NCBI RefSeq assembly: GCF_003369915.1
Contig: NC_046675.1
Span: 12,834,001-12,898,000 of the forward strand
Direction: 5' to 3'
Length of the DNA: 64,000 bases
From: Drosophila miranda
Lineage: Eukaryota; Arthropoda; Insecta; Diptera; Drosophilidae
This document shows, piece after piece, positions 1-13,552 of this stretch (position 1 is its first letter; each line of letters opens with the position of its first letter). The notes under the pieces were generated by a model. The model saw only the letters and a program-made list of their open reading frames with translations. It was not told the DNA's origin and ran no database searches. Both the position numbers and the translations under genes were made by a program.

Positions 1-1092
1 GGGGTGTCAGTGGTGAAGGAAACTGGCGAGACTTTGGATCGGGTGCTGAAAAAGGACTTGCCGTACCTGTTCAAGGTGCTGAGCATAAGCAAAGCCCTGA
101 GCATACAAGTTCATCCAAATAAATGCGAGGCCGAACGCTTGCACAAGGAACGTCCAGAGATCTACAAGGACGACAATCACAAGCCAGAGTTGGCCATAGC
201 TTTGACTCCGTTTGTGGCTCTAGTTGGATTCCAGCCCGTCGAGGACATTCGAGACTTTATTGACGAGTTCCAGCCCCTTTCAAAGCTCATCGGCAAGGAG
301 GCTGTGGATAAACTGCATCAAAGTCCCAGTTCCGAGACCCTTAAACTGTGCTATGAGAAGCTGATGAATTCTAAAGAGGCTGACGTGGCCAAGTGCATTA
401 AAGATATAGCCAAAAACTATCAGAGAGGTAAGTCCAACTAAATCCAGGTAGACCCCCATGTAAACTATTTTCTTACAGAACTGAAATTCAATGAGCTTCT
501 GAACGTGTTCAACAAGATCAACGCGGACTTTCCTGGGGATGTGGGCGTGCTATCGCTTTTCTTCTTGAATCTGGTACACTTGCAACCGGGCCAAGCCATT
601 TACCTGGGTGCCAATGAGATTCACGCGTATCTGGACGGCGACTGCGTCGAGTGTATGGCCTGCTCGGACAATGTGATACGCGCTGGGCTCACGCCAAAGT
701 ATAAAGACGTAGAGCAGTTGATTGCCTCTGTCATCTTTGAGGGCGCAGACGCTGGCCGCAAGCTCTTCTTGCCCTATCACATTGACGAAAACGTCCAGGT
801 GTACGTCCCACCCGTGGACGACTTTGCGGTGATTCATGTGGCCATTAAGCATACCGTTGAGAACTATAAGTTGCAAGTTCAGCCATACGGGTCCATTCTC
901 ATAACGCTTGAGGGCTCGCGCACATTGCGGCTAAACACCAGTGCCGGCCTCAAAGAGATTGTGTTGACGCGCGGCAGCATTGTCTACATTCCAGTGGAGG
1001 CAGCGCCGGAAATTGAATTTTCCCCAGCCGAAGATTGTGGCGAAAACTTCACCTGCTATATAGCGACATACAACTATTTTCGAGTGGCATAA
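1..1092 (+). CDS. Mpi: Mannose-6-phosphate isomerase (5' end outside window)
   Basis: Type I phosphomannose isomerase, a cytosolic zinc enzyme that interconverts mannose-6-phosphate and fructose-6-phosphate and feeds GDP-mannose synthesis. Two exons are visible: 1-427 and 479-1092, with an intron at 428-478 (GTAAGT...TTACAG) splitting a Glu codon. The zinc-site signature IQVHPNK lies near the start of the visible part. The second conserved block, YLGANEIHAYLDGDCVECMA, supplies another zinc-ligand His and lies in exon 2. The C-terminal part has the expected jelly-roll character and ends SPAEDCGENFTCYIATYNYF. The N-terminal exon or exons lie left of the window, so the start is not seen. A polyadenylation signal AATAAA follows at 1120. 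I take it as the orthologue of D. melanogaster CG8417. Family assignment is firm. Confidence 0.95.
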
Positions 1093-1119
1093 TTGTAATC
1101 CAAACCTTCTGTAAAGTGC

Positions 1120-1125
1120 AATAAA
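1120..1125 (+). terminator. Polyadenylation signal of Mpi
   Basis: AATAAA lies 28 nt after the Mpi stop codon, giving a very short 3' UTR. Confidence 0.7.
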
Positions 1126-2175
1126 TTCATTTGATTTCATATAATTGCAATTTAACAGCTATGTGGCAATAATAGAAGCAATAAAATAAGTTATCTAATC
1201 AGTATACAATACAGACATTCATAATACATACATTAATTAACGAGCAATATCTTGTCTTGAGACAATTCAAAACAACAATTTCCATTTACTTAAACTAGTT
1301 GGTTGAAACTGGGCTGATGTCTATGTTTATTTGGGAAATAATTAAACTATATAATTGTACGATTTCCGCGAAGTTCAAATCTCAATTCGTATTCATTCAA
1401 TAGAACGTTTTGGACCAAAAATTTCAAGTGATCAATTCAATAAACAAGGGGTTCCATATCCATAAGATAAATGTATAACAAACGATTCATAAAATTGGCT
1501 ACGATATGACACCCACCACACCTTAAATTTGCTTCATATCCTCCGGATGAGAGCAAGTGACTTCAGATGCCGTGCCTGTGCGGCGGATATCGGGGACTCG
1601 GTTCGGGTCTACGGGTTGTACATAAATACATCAATAGTACATTACATTCATATTTATCTCAATAGTTACGTTTATAGTATAGTATGTGTTCCACAAGTTC
1701 CATAGGTAAAATGCCTCAAAAAGTGTGTACCAAAAACAGAGTACATTATAAGGTAAATCTCAGTAAAATTGGGCTCCGCAACGCTCGGGTCGGTTGCTTT
1801 TGTTTGTACACATGTATAGTAATAGTAACAGTAGTAATTGGGCTTTGCTTTTCGCATAAATGTACATTTAGTAGTCGAACGTAAGTAATTGGTACCTTCA
1901 GTTGGTTGTACAAAGGAGTGCTTGTATAGTGTATAGATGGGTTTGTTGCATAGTATAGTCCAGTTTTCTTCTTCTACTTGTATATGTATATAATATATAG
2001 TATAAATATCGGGGTAGCAACCACTGGCTTCTACAACTGCTACAGTTTTGTGCCCATAACATTTGCTTTTCTTCCCATAAGGGCAGAAGTAAAGAAGGGT
2101 TCGAATTAATCTGGGGGATTGGGTTATCGGCTTGGTTATTGATTTGAGATACGAGTCCGTTTTCTTTGTGCATAT
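1126..2175. other. Intergenic / 3' UTR of Snap24
   Basis: AT-rich DNA between the convergent Mpi and Snap24 genes. Short open frames here have no family resemblance. Much of it is probably the Snap24 3' UTR, since this gene reads leftward and its stop is at 2176. No repeat or RNA gene is evident. Confidence 0.6.
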
Positions 2176-2811
2176 TTAACTCTTGAGCAGGTTGTTTGCG
2201 CGCTTGTTCACGCCATCCATGCGAACGTTGTTGGCATCGCCCTTGGCGTTGATACGATCGACTTGCTTGTTTTGATTCTCCAGCTCAGATCCCATGTCCA
2301 GGGCCATGTTGCGCAAGTTGCCCAGCATTGAGTTTACTTGGCCCAGATTCTCGTCCATTTCATCCTCGCGTGCATCGTTGGTTATTCGTGCCACATAGCC
2401 AGACTGTGCAGGTGCACCCATGCCACCGCGCTCGCGCTCATCGATCACTCTTTGGGGCTGACTGGCCACAACTTTGCCATCGTCGTTGCCCTTCCAGGCG
2501 CTGTCTCCATCGTCTTTTATGTTCACCTTCTTCCAGGGTATTACGCAGATGCCGCAGCACTTCTCCATGCCGCTGAGATTCTTTTCGGCCTCTCGCATGT
2601 CAGCATTGATGCGGTCCATTCCCTCCTCGATGCGATCCAGCTGCTCTCCCTGATCATCAAGGGCTACCAGGGTACGAATGCCCGCCTCCTTGCTTTCGTC
2701 CATGAGACTCAGCATGCGGCGGGTGCTTTCCAGCGATTCATCTGCCACTGTAGCTGACTTCAGCTGCAGCTCCTGGAGCTCTGTGCGCGGTTCGTTCTCC
2801 ACAGCAGCCAT
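2176..2811 (-). CDS. Snap24: SNAP-25 family t-SNARE, SNAP-24
   Basis: A 211-residue, single-exon SNARE with two SNARE helices joined by a palmitoylated linker. The Qb helix (about residues 18-80) contains [20 protein letters not shown]. The linker has the cysteine cluster KCCGIC, which anchors the protein to membranes. The Qc helix fills the C-terminal 60 residues ([20 protein letters not shown], ending NNLLKS). It should pair with a syntaxin and a VAMP to drive fusion at the plasma membrane or on granules. The start at 2811 (MAAVENEPR) is the first ATG. An in-frame extension of seven codons would need a TTG start and is not used. Length matches D. melanogaster SNAP-24, and the short three-Cys cluster fits SNAP-24 rather than SNAP-25. 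Confidence 0.93.
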   Translation of the reverse strand: MAAVENEPRTELQELQLKSATVADESLESTRRMLSLMDESKEAGIRTLVALDDQGEQLDRIEEGMDRINADMREAEKNLSGMEKCCGICVIPWKKVNIKDDGDSAWKGNDDGKVVASQPQRVIDERERGGMGAPAQSGYVARITNDAREDEMDENLGQVNSMLGNLRNMALDMGSELENQNKQVDRINAKGDANNVRMDGVNKRANNLLKS

Positions 2812-4065
2812 TTTTAGACTTGATTGCCTCAAACTGATGACTTAACAAGTGGGTGCGACTTCGATGTTGTCTAGTGTTTGGGGGAAATCTGTGTTCCCAG
2901 TGAGTCACACACAATCAAAAAATCCCGGATGCTTGTGTCGACTGTGTCTGTACTGGTGCGCAGATATGTGGTTTGGTAGGTTTCAGCTCGTTTGTGGACT
3001 TACAGGAACTTGTTATCAAAATTCAGCAACAGTATTTACTTGTAATAGATTTTGGCAAATAAGATTTTTCTCATCCAACGCGAATTTTTGTATATACATC
3101 AACAGTGAATTTATCGGTATATCGGTCTGACCACCCGTCTGAAAAAAAAGAGCTTAGCCCACTTAAACCCCATTTATTTAAACATGAGTTAAGCCGCCGA
3201 AAATACTAATACTAATAATAATAATTCTCCATCCTATCATTCATCTTTACTTAAAAAAGGACCATGATATCTTTCACCTGAAATTGTCATTATTTTCGGT
3301 AATATATTAAAATACCCCTTGGCCAACAAAGTGTTAATCGTTCCCCGTCAAGGATTGGAACCATATTACTTGATTTGAATATTCGATTTGATATAGCTAA
3401 ATAGGACTCTCAGCGCTGAGCACATTTTCGAATGATGAGCTAATTTCCTACAAGATTTATTAATTTAAAGTACTTATTTTTAAAATAAGGTTTAAGGAAA
3501 GAGGTCAGTGTGTAACGCAGTGTGTATGGGATTTTACGTCTTTGCTGGCATCAGGCATCCGCATTGAGTATGGCCATTGGATCCACGGATGACAAGCATT
3601 TCCTAAATTCTATAATACCCTCTACCCTAGGGTATGCGCAATGGCCATTTTGTGAAAAAGAGAACAAGGATAAAATATACGGCTGACTACTGAAATATAC
3701 CGTCTCATTTTCAAAAATACGGTATTATATAGTTTTCGTCAATCAAAGAAGGCGACGAAATGAAAAACTTTCAAGTGCTGAATTAGTTTATTTTATCATA
3801 TTCAGTATATAGTTGTGTCGTGTCGAGTGTGTCTCGGGAAATAAGAGCTAAGAAAATTATTGATATTTATTGAATTTTTTCGAATGACTAGTGTTGGAAA
3901 ATCTTTTTAAAATATTAGCGGCTTTGTTTTTGGTACAGCGTCGGTTCTGGCGTTCGCAAATTGTTTTTCATTGTTAGTGGCGTTTCTTTTTGACAAATCA
4001 AATTTACTTTGAGTAGCCAATTGGGCAAATTATTAACCAGACGAAACTAAATAACGAGGACAGTA
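2812..4065. promoter_or_regulatory. Divergent promoter region with dispersed repeat and Motif 6-like sites
   Basis: This interval separates the divergent Snap24 and zinc-finger genes. It holds a dispersed repeat copy at about 3303-3510 (see separate entry). It also has a Motif 6-like block at about 3673-3725 with three ATACCG/CGGTAT-type sites in both orientations. A sequence reading TATCGGTATATCGGTCTGACC in overview lies near 3113-3133, on the Snap24 side. I see no coding sequence. Confidence 0.5.
3303..3510 (+). repeat. Dispersed promoter-linked repeat, copy A
   Basis: About 200 bp that aligns by eye with sequence at 55626-55880. Shared blocks include TTAATCGTT, CCGTCAAGGATTGG, AACCATATT and a following stretch with TTTCCTACAAGATT-like and AAGGTTT-like segments. 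No coding capacity and no clear terminal repeats are seen. The family is unknown to me. Confidence 0.6.
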
Positions 4066-5867
4066 ATGGACGACTCCCGTCGCTCGAACGCGGCCAACGA
4101 GGAAAGTATTTCCATGTACTTGTCCTTTGATGCTGACGACACGCTGTCCAGTGTCAGCAAATGGCAATCTGCAGTGGGTAGCCACAACAGTCAATATATG
4201 GAGGTGCACAGCTCCAAGATGGAAGCCAATTTGGACAAGACTGTAGAAGATACGGAGATGAAACGGGCCGTCCTCCAGGATCTGCACCACTCCGAGCCAA
4301 ACTCGCCATTGAAACCATTCGACTACTGCTTGTTGAACAAGCACAACGCTTTGAGCTCAACTCCCTCAAAGAAAATCATGGCAGCAGAGTCGCTGGCAAT
4401 GCCTGTCGAAATGGATAATGCGGAGAACAAGGAGAACTCACTGCCCGATGAGAATCCAGGCGGTAATAATTCAACAATTTCCAGCTCCTTGGAACTGACG
4501 GGTACCACCGTGAAATTCAATACTTTGAAGACTGAAGACTCCACCTCGGATGAAGTCTCAATGCAGGAGGTTGCTAAGCCGAATATCCTCAACACCGTTT
4601 ACCCTTTAAGTGCAAATGTGGTCCTAGAGAACATTACCGAAGGTGAGTCTTGTCCCTATCCCCAGTATTCCCGTAATTCTGTGTTAAACCGATCCGGTTT
4701 TCAGTGTCCAATGAGGATTCGTCGGTTCTCGCTTGTTCTCCAGAAGTTAAAGATGTAAAAGAGACTCCCCCAGTCGCTGATGTTGTCAACGAAGTCTCCG
4801 AGCTGCTTTCCAAGGCTCTAAAGATATCCAGCGCCATGAATCCGTCGACGAAACCATTAACTTTCGAACCCACCAAAAAGCGAGTATCGTTACTTCCTAA
4901 AGCTTCTGGGACCTTGCCGCGTCCACGACGCTCAATGTTGCCAACAAGCGCTGTCGAGACGCGCACCTACTCCTTCAAACAACGCATGTCCGTTGTAGTG
5001 AAAACTACGCTGAACAGTCCATCCCGCAAGATGGGCGCAGGCGGCGGGCTATTAGTAAGCCGCCGGAGCGTTTTGCCTATACCCAAGACCAAATCTGGCA
5101 TTTCGCGCATGTCCATATCCACCACAGGGAAAAGTTGTCCCAAAAATGTCATACCAGCCGCTTCGAAGGCCCCAACTCAGCCCGCATCTGATGCAGTCTT
5201 CAATTGCAAGTCTTGCGGAGCCACTTTCCGTGTGAAGAGCCTGCACGATATGCATGTTCGCATGCACGACATGGTAGAGAATGGACCCAAGACCCTAAAG
5301 AGACTAAACGGCAATCCGAGTGCCACTGGCGGGAGCAAGAATCGTTGCCCGTTCTGCGACAAGAACTTCGCCCTGGAGCGTACTCTGCACATTCATCTGA
5401 TGCAGAACTGTGACAAAATACCACCAGCCGAAAAGCGCAAGCTGGAGTTCACAGAACTTAATCATGTGAAGAAGGCGCAGCTACCTAAAATAGCTACTGT
5501 AGGTGGCGGTGGTCCACCAGTTTTGAATGCACACAAGGCACCACGTCTTCAAATTACACAACCAATTGGAAAGGGTAAGCTTTAAGTTATCTAAAGACAG
5601 GATGGAACTGTTCTAACGCTTTTATCTACCATTCTAGCTGCCCCTAATGGAGCCAAGGCCATGGGACCGCCGTCCGTGAAAAAGGCGCCAAAGAACGTTG
5701 CCCATGCTGGTGTTTACCGTACGCCCACAAAGACTGTGCCATGCAACATCTGCAAGCAGCCGTTCAAGAGTATACTGGAGTACACCAACCACTGCATGAC
5801 GATGCACTCGAAGAGTCAGACCATGAAGGTCGCCGCTAAAGATGAAGCACCGAGTGCTAAGGATTAA
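4066..5867 (+). CDS. C2H2 zinc-finger protein with three scattered fingers
   Basis: Three exons: 4066-4642, 4705-5574 and 5638-5867, giving 558 residues; all junctions are GT-AG with matching phases. The N-terminal half is acidic and Ser/Thr-rich, with no recognised domain. A basic region with Arg/Ser-Pro stretches follows at about 240-350. Three fingers lie in the C-terminal part: FNCKSCGATFRVKSLHDMHV, then a C2HC-type finger starting RCPFCDKNFALERTLHIHLM, then VPCNICKQPFKSILEYTNHC. They are far apart and lack TGEKP linkers, so a protein or RNA contact role is as likely as DNA binding. By position I believe this is the orthologue of D. melanogaster CG8478. Its promoter region carries a Motif 6-like block. 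Function unknown. Confidence 0.85.
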
Positions 5868-5958
5868 ATCAAACATTTTGTCTTTACTCTAGCTAAGTCT
5901 TAGTTCCAGTGTAATTTAATCTCCAACAACCGACGAACAAAAATACACACTTACATAA

Positions 5959-6905
5959 TCACTTGGACTTCTTTTCGGGTGGGGGTTTCATGTCCACACC
6001 CTCTGTCTTTATATCCAGCGGCCCCGTGGCATTGTTCATATCGGTTGCATTGATTCCGCCGGGTGTCATTTCATCCCCCGCTGCCAAGGGCTGCTGCTGG
6101 AGATTCTGTAGCATGGGAGGGATGGGCGGTGGAAACTTGCGTAACAATTCGGCCAGCAGCATGTCCACACGTTGCTTCTGGAACAGAGTGCCGCTATTTT
6201 CATCCTTCACAGCGCTGGCATCTTTTTTGTCCGACTTGGACTTGTCGGACACTGCAGAAAATTTTCGACTTAAACAGAAAACAGAGAATTTGCAAACAAG
6301 TATTGATGCTTACAAACTTTGTTGGAGGAAAAATCCCAGGTGTATCCTTTGCTGGGGTGATACCGGGCATAGCTGCTGGCCTCCTCGAAGGCAGACTGAA
6401 GATTGACGACTGTGTTGAGCTGAAAGCAAATGGGCTTAGCTTAGCTCAAGAGTACATTAATGGAGTACATACTATGCGTGCATTGATGACGTTTGCCAAA
6501 TCGGGCGCCTTGTAAACAGTGCCTCCAATTATGTAGTAGTCGGCAATGGGTGTCGCTTCCGAGGGATTGTGACGATGCTGTTTGCGTATCACATACAGAA
6601 TGGGTTCGGCCACATGCAGTAAGATGTACTCCAGTCCAATCATGTTGCTGCAAATAAAGTTATCATTAGCCAAGTGGATTAGTGGATGAAGAGCGAACCT
6701 ACTGCAGATGCTCGGGTCCCAGCCGCTGCATCCGTATCGTCTCGTTGTTGCACAAATGGTCGTAGAACGGATTGGATTTGCGGCAGAAGTAGTCCATGAC
6801 AGTCTGGGGGCTCAGCGTGGCCATCATCTGGGTGTCATGCCAGGATAGCCGCAGATGGTTCTCTGGCGCATTGGCATTGGCTTGGGCCATTTGTCGGTTC
6901 GCCAT
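5959..6905 (-). CDS. MED6: Mediator complex subunit 6
   Basis: MED6 is part of the Mediator head module, which links activators to RNA polymerase II. There are four exons on the minus strand: 6905-6703, 6647-6473, 6419-6314 and 6251-5959, giving 258 residues. The core reads LRLSWHDTQMMATLSPQTVM near residue 20 and continues YFCRKSNPFYDHLCNNE. Exon 2 contains IGLEYILLHVAEPILYVIRK and the conserved segment ATPIADYYIIGGTVYKAPDL. The C-terminus is Lys-rich and ends PPPEKKSK, as in D. melanogaster. The start at 6905 (MANRQM) is the first ATG; the frame can be extended three codons only with a TTG. It is divergent from Naa80 and its end lies about 90 bp from the preceding zinc-finger gene. Confidence 0.95.
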
Positions 6906-7862
6906 GGCTGCCAAACTGCACGTGCTCCTGCTACTGAAGAGGTTACAACAGCTCTTGCACTTGGCTTCGGTTTGCTTTGAGGGGCAACAAAGATAGCGCG
7001 TTCTTTCGCCGGCGACGACGACGACGTTGGCAATGACAGATGCAATTTAGTGGGTCAATGACGCAGAGCGCGCTTCTTTCCTATTTCTCGGTTTGTTTAC
7101 AACCTATTTTTAGCAGAACGCTGCCACTTTTAAACGTTTAGCAGTACGCTGATGCCTTTTTTGATTTATTTGTTGTGTAATAAATAATTTAGTCCCGCTG
7201 TCGCGTATATTTTCGCTACTGTGTCTGCTCCGAAAAACTCCGCGAGAATATTGTAAGTGAACCAACAAACTGGGATTCGAGTGTTTTCCGCTATCTGCAT
7301 GCTCCATGCCATGCCATCCGTATGCACTTTTCTCCCAACAAACAAATACACTGTTTTTGTTTCGATTTTGTTTATACTCTGTTTTTGCTTGTGCCGAGTG
7401 GGCAGCACTCGCCGCTCAGCCGAGTGGGCAGCGCCGGTCTGTTTGGAACGGGATGGCAGCGCCGTCTGTTCGGACCGAGATGGCAGGCCAGGCCAAGAAG
7501 AAGCAGCGCTCAGCTACATATATAAATGAGTTTAAAAATAAAAACATTCCGTTTTAAATCAAACTGATATTCAATTTTCCGGGCGCGCAAATTACTATAC
7601 GCGCCACACACACACACACACTTTTTGGTCAAACAGCTGGCTGACCGAGCGAAACACACAGTACCCGATGCCGCTGCTGCTACAAATACAAGCAAACAAT
7701 AAGCACTCATATTAAAGTTTGTTTGCCGCTCTCACGCTCTATAAACGGTCAGAGAACTTGGCCCATTTCATCCTCAATATTGGGAACCATATCAGTTTGT
7801 TCTGTTCACTTCGTCGTGGCGCACGGGAGGAATCAAAGACACAGCAGCGACGAGCTTTCGCA
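6906..7862. promoter_or_regulatory. Divergent MED6 / Naa80 promoter region
   Basis: About 950 bp between two head-to-head genes. It includes a (CA)n run near 7607-7620 and the probable 5' UTR of Naa80 just left of 7863. I see no coding sequence and no mobile element. Confidence 0.5.
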
Positions 7863-9188
<1,326 letters not shown>

Positions 9189-10530
9189 ACATCAACGCCA
9201 GTAGTAGTAGTGAGATTGGCTACGTTGAACAGTGCCGAGCAGGAACAGCAGCAGCCTGTGGCCGTTAACTAGTCAAATTTGGTAAAAGGTTCACCTGCCA
9301 GCAGCTGTGCCGTAGTCTGATCGCATTTTACCAATTTAGGGGAATGTGCCACAATGCCACACGCGCATTGGTAGTTGCAGCATAAGCTTTTGATTCCATT
9401 AAACCGATAAGCAATATTCATTTCATGATACGCTTGTGTTGATTTTTTAATAATACTTTCCGCGTGTATTTTGTAAACTTTTTGGTTCTTTTTGTATGAC
9501 AAAATTCAAACCGATTTGTTTTGTTTATTTTTTTTTTTAATCCGTTTGTTTAAGGCATGGTACTACAGATGTTATCCTAATCCTAAATGAGGTATTTGTA
9601 TGTAAAATAAGTTGTGTGAACTTCTGATGATGTGTTACTAGTGTTTGCTCAAGCGTGTGCATAATTGCTTTCTAGACGAATAACTACCTGCCTATGATGA
9701 TAATAAGCTAAGAAAATAGCTCAAGTATCTTCCAAACGAAACATAGCATAGAAACATATCGAAGCCCTAGCATTAAGCACTCAACGAAGGCAATAACTTA
9801 TAATAAAGATATGTAAGAAATTGTAAATGCCAAAAAAGCCTCAAGTCTGTTCCTGGTCGGAAGTCCCCGTCTCACGGCGGAAGCATCTTCCTGTATAATG
9901 AATTATGTATGCACATCAGACTGTTCATCTGTTCTGACAAGTTCAAGTTCACGGTTGCGACATCTATGAATTGATGGTCTGCTGGTGTGTGGCGTTATTT
10001 TTATGCAGCTATATTTGACGGGGGCCCGCTAGCATGTCGGTCGGCTGCCCAGCGAGCGTCATGCAAAATTCTTACACAAAAATAAACACCAGCATGATGT
10101 AAGGGGCGAAGAGAGATCTCGACTGCCAGAAAACTGTCGCGAGTCTCTCTCTCTCTCTCTGTGGCGTACGCCAATTTGTTCTTGGCATTTCTCTGAAAGC
10201 GGAAGCTGTTTTGGCCTGGGGTTCTACGGGTTTTTTATGGTTACACATTTTTAAAATACCTGCCCGTCGTTTAATGCGACAGGTGCTAATGTTTTCAAAT
10301 TCTAAGCGTTCGATGCCAACTGACACGATATTGCACGTAATTTCAATTAAATTATTCAGAATGGAAAGTTTTATTGTGCGTTCGCTCACATTACATATAG
10401 GTATGTACTTATATAGATGGTTAGTTTGACTTTAACAGGCTTGAATATGAATATTCTAGACATCCGAAATGATTTCGCATTTATATGCACAGCAGTCGGA
10501 TTTGTATTTGATTATTTATGATGGATTGCT
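9189..10530. other. Naa80 3' UTR and convergent intergenic DNA
   Basis: Between the convergent Naa80 and BLVRB-like genes. An AATAAA at 9802-9807 suits the end of Naa80. On the other strand an AATAAA (TTTATT at 10370-10375) suits the reductase gene. A (CT)n run lies near 10144-10160. No coding sequence seen. Confidence 0.55.
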
Positions 10531-11198
10531 TCAGGCACTTTTTGGGCTTTTGCCGATGCCGCAAACCTTTCCATAATGCTCCGGCTGGTCCAGGCTATCA
10601 ACAATGAACTTTCCTAGATCGTATTTGGAAACTAGACGTCCTGGTGCCTCGTCGTAAACCACGGTATATCCACTGGCCGGTTCGTCGGCAATGTGAGGTG
10701 GCAGAATGGCAATCCAATCCAATCCCGAGGCCTTTGTCAAATCCAGCATGCGCTTATGTTCCTCGTTCAAACGGTGAAATACAGCGGGCACCTCGTTAAG
10801 GGGACGCCACAAGAACGAAGACATGACAATGGAGAACTTGGTGAGCTTTTCCTCCTTCATTGCCTTAATGAGGTTCTCCGTGCCACGTGATAGTTCGGTG
10901 GTGGCCTCCAGTTTGTTACGGGTGCCCAGAACAACACAGACGCCATCCACGCCGTCAATCAAGCGCTTTACATCATCGTAATTGGTGGCATCGCCTTTCA
11001 CCAGTTGAACTTTGGATTTGAAACGTTCGGGCACAGTGGCCTCTGTACGATAAAGTAGGCGCACCGTCAGACCTGCAAGAATCGATTCGTGTAGGGTCCA
11101 AGTTCTGATGAATTAGAATACCTACCTTTCTCTATGGCGTGGTCTACGGCACACTCTCCGGTCATGCCGGTGCCACCAATAACTGCAATGCGTTGCAT
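10531..11198 (-). CDS. BLVRB-like NAD(P)H-dependent flavin/biliverdin reductase
   Basis: Two exons, 11198-11126 and 11072-10531, give 204 residues, close to the 206 of human BLVRB. The protein opens with the Rossmann motif MQRIAVIGGTGMTGECAV, a GxxGxxG dinucleotide-binding loop that favours NADPH. The next strand, LTVRLLYR, carries the Arg expected to contact the cofactor phosphate. GDATNYDDVKRLIDGVDGVC follows as in the family, and PPHIADEP is the conserved C-terminal loop. It should reduce flavins or biliverdin-like substrates in the cytosol. By position it matches D. melanogaster CG9471. The intron donor GTAGGT and acceptor TTGCAG join in phase 1. Confidence 0.92.
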
Positions 11199-11612
11199 AA
11201 TTCAGACTCCTTACTTCTCAATGGCACTCTGCGCGTTTTCCCAAGTCCACACTTGTTGCAATTCACTGTTAAAACTGCGCAAATGCTAGTTATCCAGCAA
11301 GAAAGCAAATCAGAAATAATTCCAGTAGTTTCGTGTTCCCACCTGAGGGACCGGCGTCAGCTGATTGTGGCTTCGCACACAAGCAAAAACAACGCACATA
11401 TGAGACTTGTTTTACGAGTATGTGTGCATATGAAGAATCAAGTGTGAAATAACACAGGTATGCCTATCATGGAAGTCATATTTATTTACAATGGTTTCGC
11501 TGGCAATTGTCATGGTTAGTTGTATTTAAAACTTAAAATTATTAATATGGCAGCCTTGTATTTCGTCCAGTGCTGTAAAGTGTGGCGGCGGCCACAATTA
11601 AATATTTAACGG
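11199..11612. other. Intergenic: reductase promoter and whamy 3' end
   Basis: About 410 bp holding the reductase promoter on its left and the 3' UTR of whamy on its right; both genes read leftward. Nothing else recognised. Confidence 0.5.
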
Positions 11613-13552
11613 CTATGCTTGTGATTCATCGGAATATGGATTTTCGGCCGGATTCTTTGTACGTCTCAGCGTAAGTCCAAGCTTCAGTTCACTCATGAAA
11701 TCCATTGCTGGTGGTGCTGCTTTTCGTTCAGGTCGTGGTTTAATGCCGCTTATTGTAGCTGCCTTTTTATCTACCTTCTGCAAGTGCAAGTGTGAGTGGG
11801 ATGTGAGAAATTAGATCGTCAATTTGGAATCAATTTGTTACCTTTAGTGCCACTCCATTCCGTATACTCTCCAGGAACGCATCACGATCTCCGCCCGCAG
11901 AAGCAGTGGGTGCAGCTTTAGGCAGATCTGACTTTTGGATTGCTCTTGGAGGTCCGCCCGCGGTTAAAGCTGGCATCGGCGGCGGTGGTGGTGGTGGTGG
12001 ACCACCAGATGTAGTTGCAGCCGGCATTGGGGGTGGCGGCGGAGGAATGCCTGATGCAACTGGACTCGGCCTTTGCTGTGGAGGTGGAGGAGGCGCATAG
12101 ACCGCAGCTGGTGCTTTGATCGAAGGTGCTGGTTTGATTGGAGGTGCAGGCGGTGGTGGCTTAGAACCCGTTGCGTATTGCACGGCCATCATCGAGCTGG
12201 TGTTGGGCAAAATCGTTGGCTTCGGAGGCGCTGGTGGTGGGATGCGCATTGTGCCTGCTTTTCTTTGTGGCGCAATCGTGGCGTACGTTTCGGGCGCTGA
12301 TTTTGGAGGACCAGAGGGTCGCACTTGACGCATGTCAATGGCGGCCGGATACGCGTACGTATTGTTAGCTGTCACAGCCGATGGCGGCGGAGGCACTTTC
12401 GGCCTCATTACTTGATGTGGCTGAGACTGAACCTGGGCGGGAACAACTGACCCAACCTCCTGCTGTCTGAATGGCGTCTGAGCTGCTGGCTTCACCACAG
12501 AAGGCATATCCATATCCGAGATGTCCACAAAGCGTGATGTGAGCGAGGCGTAGTTGGCGAAACTCGGTGTGGGACCTGGCTTCAAAATCAGTGGTGTTGG
12601 CGGAGGTGATGGCGGCGGAGTGATCTGATTGTTTGTTGAAATTGTAGCATAGAGGAGTGGGCGTGGCTGGTGTTCCTGAACTTTCGGCTGAGCCTGAAAA
12701 TCCTGCTTTTTGGGCTGCGTTAGTAGAAGATTGATCAATAAGAATTGCACTTTTCTGTTCAGCTCGATCCCACTTACCATCCAGGTGAAGTTCGAATGGA
12801 CAATCTTCTTGACGACATCCTGGCGCCGCATGTCCGCTATGTCCGCCTCCGTAATACCCCGCTCCATCATGTACTTCCTCAGGACGTTGTCGTTTGCATC
12901 GGCGCTCAGGTCGAAGGCGTTTCTTGTGCGATCCCGCGTTACGTCGCCGGACACATGCTGAAAGTTGACGGGGCCGCTGATCTCATACTTGGACCCCTTG
13001 CTGCTGACCAGGACGCTTGTGGCGAAGCTGGGCCCTGCAATGGCAGTTGATGGCGGGGCGCCGAGGTAGCGGTCCAAGCTGTTCGATGAGGAAGAGCTCT
13101 TCATGCTGTACAGACTGGCGTTGTCGGCGTAGGGCGTGGTTCTGGCTGTGACAGCGGGAGGTGGGCGTACGGCAGGTGGCGGATGGGCAAAGACGTCGCT
13201 ACTTACTTGCATGGACGGCGGCTGAAACGACAGAGAACAGCAGCATTCAAGTCAAATGTATGTGACATGGCGAGATGATTGCGTAGTGCACTATTTTGTT
13301 GTTGTTGGCCATTACCACCCAATAACCGGGCCCTTTATGGCTCCTAATTATGTCATAGACATAGGCCCGTCTCTGAATGGCCGACAGACGGTCAAGGTCG
13401 TCGGACAGGTTGGCCTTCCGTAGGTATAGCTGGAGCATTTCGTCGGTGCCACGACCCCGCACATCGAACGTCTTGCGGAAATCGAGGGCCTTGCCCTCCA
13501 CATGTCTAAACTCCACGGGCTCGGAGATGTACGCGTACGAGTAACCGTCCAT
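11613..13552 (-). CDS. whamy: WHAMY, WASP-family actin polymerase with two CRIB and two WH2 motifs
   Basis: Four exons (13552-13316, 13221-12778, 12714-11842, 11777-11613) give 572 residues, all introns in phase 0. Exon 1 carries a CRIB-like motif (ISEPVEFRHVEGKALDF). Exon 2 carries a second (YEISGPVNFQHVSGDVTRD). Exon 3 is a long Pro-rich region with polyproline runs suited to profilin. WH2 motif 1 (RDAFLESIRNGVALK) spans the end of exon 3. WH2 motif 2 (MDFMSELKLGLTLRR) is in exon 4. No central-acidic Arp2/3-binding tail follows, since the protein ends ENPYSDESQA. This fits published WHAMY: it binds active Rac through two CRIB motifs and elongates filaments without activating Arp2/3. No WH1 domain is present. 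The start at 13552 is the first ATG of exon 1; an upstream exon is possible. Confidence 0.9.

Noticed and set aside
11906-12100. Gly-rich plus-strand frame opposite whamy
   Set aside because: It is the mirror of the polyproline codons on the coding strand.
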